Shown in pieces: positions 8,371-9,146 of a DNA stretch of 9,146 nucleotides. A program made the translations under genes and the position numbers. Each line of letters begins with the position of its first letter. Position 1 is the stretch's first letter. The notes below the pieces were generated by a model. The model did no database searches, had not been told where the DNA came from, and saw only the letters and a list, made by a program, of their open reading frames with translations. This stretch comes from Methylococcaceae bacterium (GTDB lineage Bacteria; Pseudomonadota; Gammaproteobacteria; Methylococcales; Methylomonadaceae): assembly GCA_013140465.1 (NCBI GenBank), contig JABFST010000139.1:1-9146 (forward strand), written 5' to 3'.

Positions 8371-9146
8371 ACATGCCCAATAACACCCAAATTGCCCCTA
8401 CCTTAGGCAATATCAAAAATATCCATTTTGTCGGGATAGGCGGCACGGGTATGAGTGGCATTGCCGAAGTGCTGTCTAACTTAGGCTATAGCGTGTCCGG
8501 TTCGGATATTAAAGACAGTGCCGTGACCGCAAGACTAGCCAGCTTAGGGGTAAAAATCACGATAGGACACCAACGCGCTAATGTCACAGGCGTTGATGTC
8601 GTGGTGGCCTCAACCGCTATCGACCGCAACAATGACGAGATAGACCAAGCCTACCTCAACCGCATTCCCGTCATTCCGCGTGCCGAAATGCTCGCGGAAT
8701 TGATGCGCTTTCGTTACGGCATCGCCGTTGCAGGTACACATGGTAAGACCACAACCACTAGCTTAACCGCGAGTATGTTAGCCGAAGGCGGTTTAGATCC
8801 TACGTTTGTTATTGGCGGACGCTTAAACAGCGCAGGTACTAATGCCAAATTGGGCTTGGGGCATTATTTGGTCGCCGAAGCCGACGAAAGCGACGCATCG
8901 TTTTTATATTTGCAGCCGATGATTGCCGTGGTCACTAATATCGACCAAGACCACATGGAGACTTACCAAAACACTTACCAGCGCTTAAAAGACACGTTTA
9001 TCGAATTTTTGCATCACCTGCCATTTTATGGCTTGGCGGTGCTGTGTTTGGATGATGAAGGCATCAGGGCGATATTGCCGCACATGTCCAAACCGATGCT
9101 GACTTACGGTGTCCATGAAGATGCCGACATCCGCGCCATAGACATT
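8367..9146 (+). CDS. murC: MurC, UDP-MurNAc:L-alanine ligase, 5' part only
   Basis: This cytoplasmic ligase adds the first stem-peptide residue, L-alanine, to UDP-MurNAc. The reading frame is open from the ATG at 8367 to the window end: 260 codons of an expected 460-490, so most of the C-terminal domain is missing. The N-terminal UDP-binding domain has [17 protein letters not shown] (20-36) and VVASTAI (about 76-82). The central domain has [12 protein letters not shown] (122-133; P-loop Lys127), EADESDASF (171-179) and [11 protein letters not shown] (190-200). GTHGKTTTT and EADESD distinguish MurC from the other Mur ligases; Mpl is the closest relative, but the cluster position after murG favours MurC. 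The start shares ATGA with the murG stop. A second ATG two codons in (8373) is possible. Whether the gene is fused to murB, as in some bacteria, cannot be seen here. Confidence 0.97.
   Translation, partial: MNMPNNTQIAPTLGNIKNIHFVGIGGTGMSGIAEVLSNLGYSVSGSDIKDSAVTARLASLGVKITIGHQRANVTGVDVVVASTAIDRNNDEIDQAYLNRIPVIPRAEMLAELMRFRYGIAVAGTHGKTTTTSLTASMLAEGGLDPTFVIGGRLNSAGTNAKLGLGHYLVAEADESDASFLYLQPMIAVVTNIDQDHMETYQNTYQRLKDTFIEFLHHLPFYGLAVLCLDDEGIRAILPHMSKPMLTYGVHEDADIRAIDI

Noticed and set aside
1..9146. Possibility of an undescribed system hidden in the window.
   Set aside because: Every base apart from 11 nt of gaps is assigned to eight well-known cell-wall and division genes in their standard order, with intact motifs and no inserted, fused or foreign-looking segment.

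Overview
This window is an internal segment of a dcw (division and cell wall) cluster, read entirely on the + strand. It carries, in order, ftsI (3' part), murE, murF, mraY, murD, ftsW, murG and murC (5' part). Both end genes are cut by the window edges. The order matches the classical Escherichia coli cluster. Coding is almost continuous: the only untranslated gaps are 6, 3 and 2 nt, and the other four junctions overlap (4, 4, 16 and 4 nt). No stretch of 300 bases lacks a gene. I see no tRNA, rRNA, CRISPR array, insertion sequence, integration site, clear internal promoter or terminator.

The organism is most likely a gammaproteobacterium. The gene order, the 360-residue MraY with its E. coli/Pseudomonas-like C-terminal half, the meso-diaminopimelate-type MurE and the Pseudomonas-like '[14 protein letters not shown]' segment of MurG all point that way. 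Base composition is moderate, with frequent TTA and TTG leucine codons. A methanotroph-like (Methylococcales) origin is possible, but that is only an impression and cannot be settled here.

The genes form one pathway. MurC, MurD, MurE and MurF are the four ATP-dependent Mur ligases that build the pentapeptide on UDP-MurNAc in the cytoplasm: L-Ala, D-Glu, meso-DAP, then D-Ala-D-Ala. MraY moves phospho-MurNAc-pentapeptide onto undecaprenyl phosphate to give lipid I. MurG adds GlcNAc to give lipid II. FtsW (SEDS glycosyltransferase) and FtsI (PBP3 transpeptidase) then polymerise and cross-link lipid II at the division septum. The tight packing suggests one polycistronic message with translational coupling. 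The upstream genes (mraZ, rsmH, ftsL) and downstream genes (murB/ddl, ftsQ, ftsA, ftsZ) expected from the family pattern lie outside the window.

I looked for an undescribed system on both strands and found none. All reading frames on the opposite strand, and the other-frame + strand frames, are best explained as shadows of these conserved genes. The findings are small details: translational-coupling architecture, a possible hairpin around the murC ribosome binding site, and a few substitutions in usually conserved motifs.
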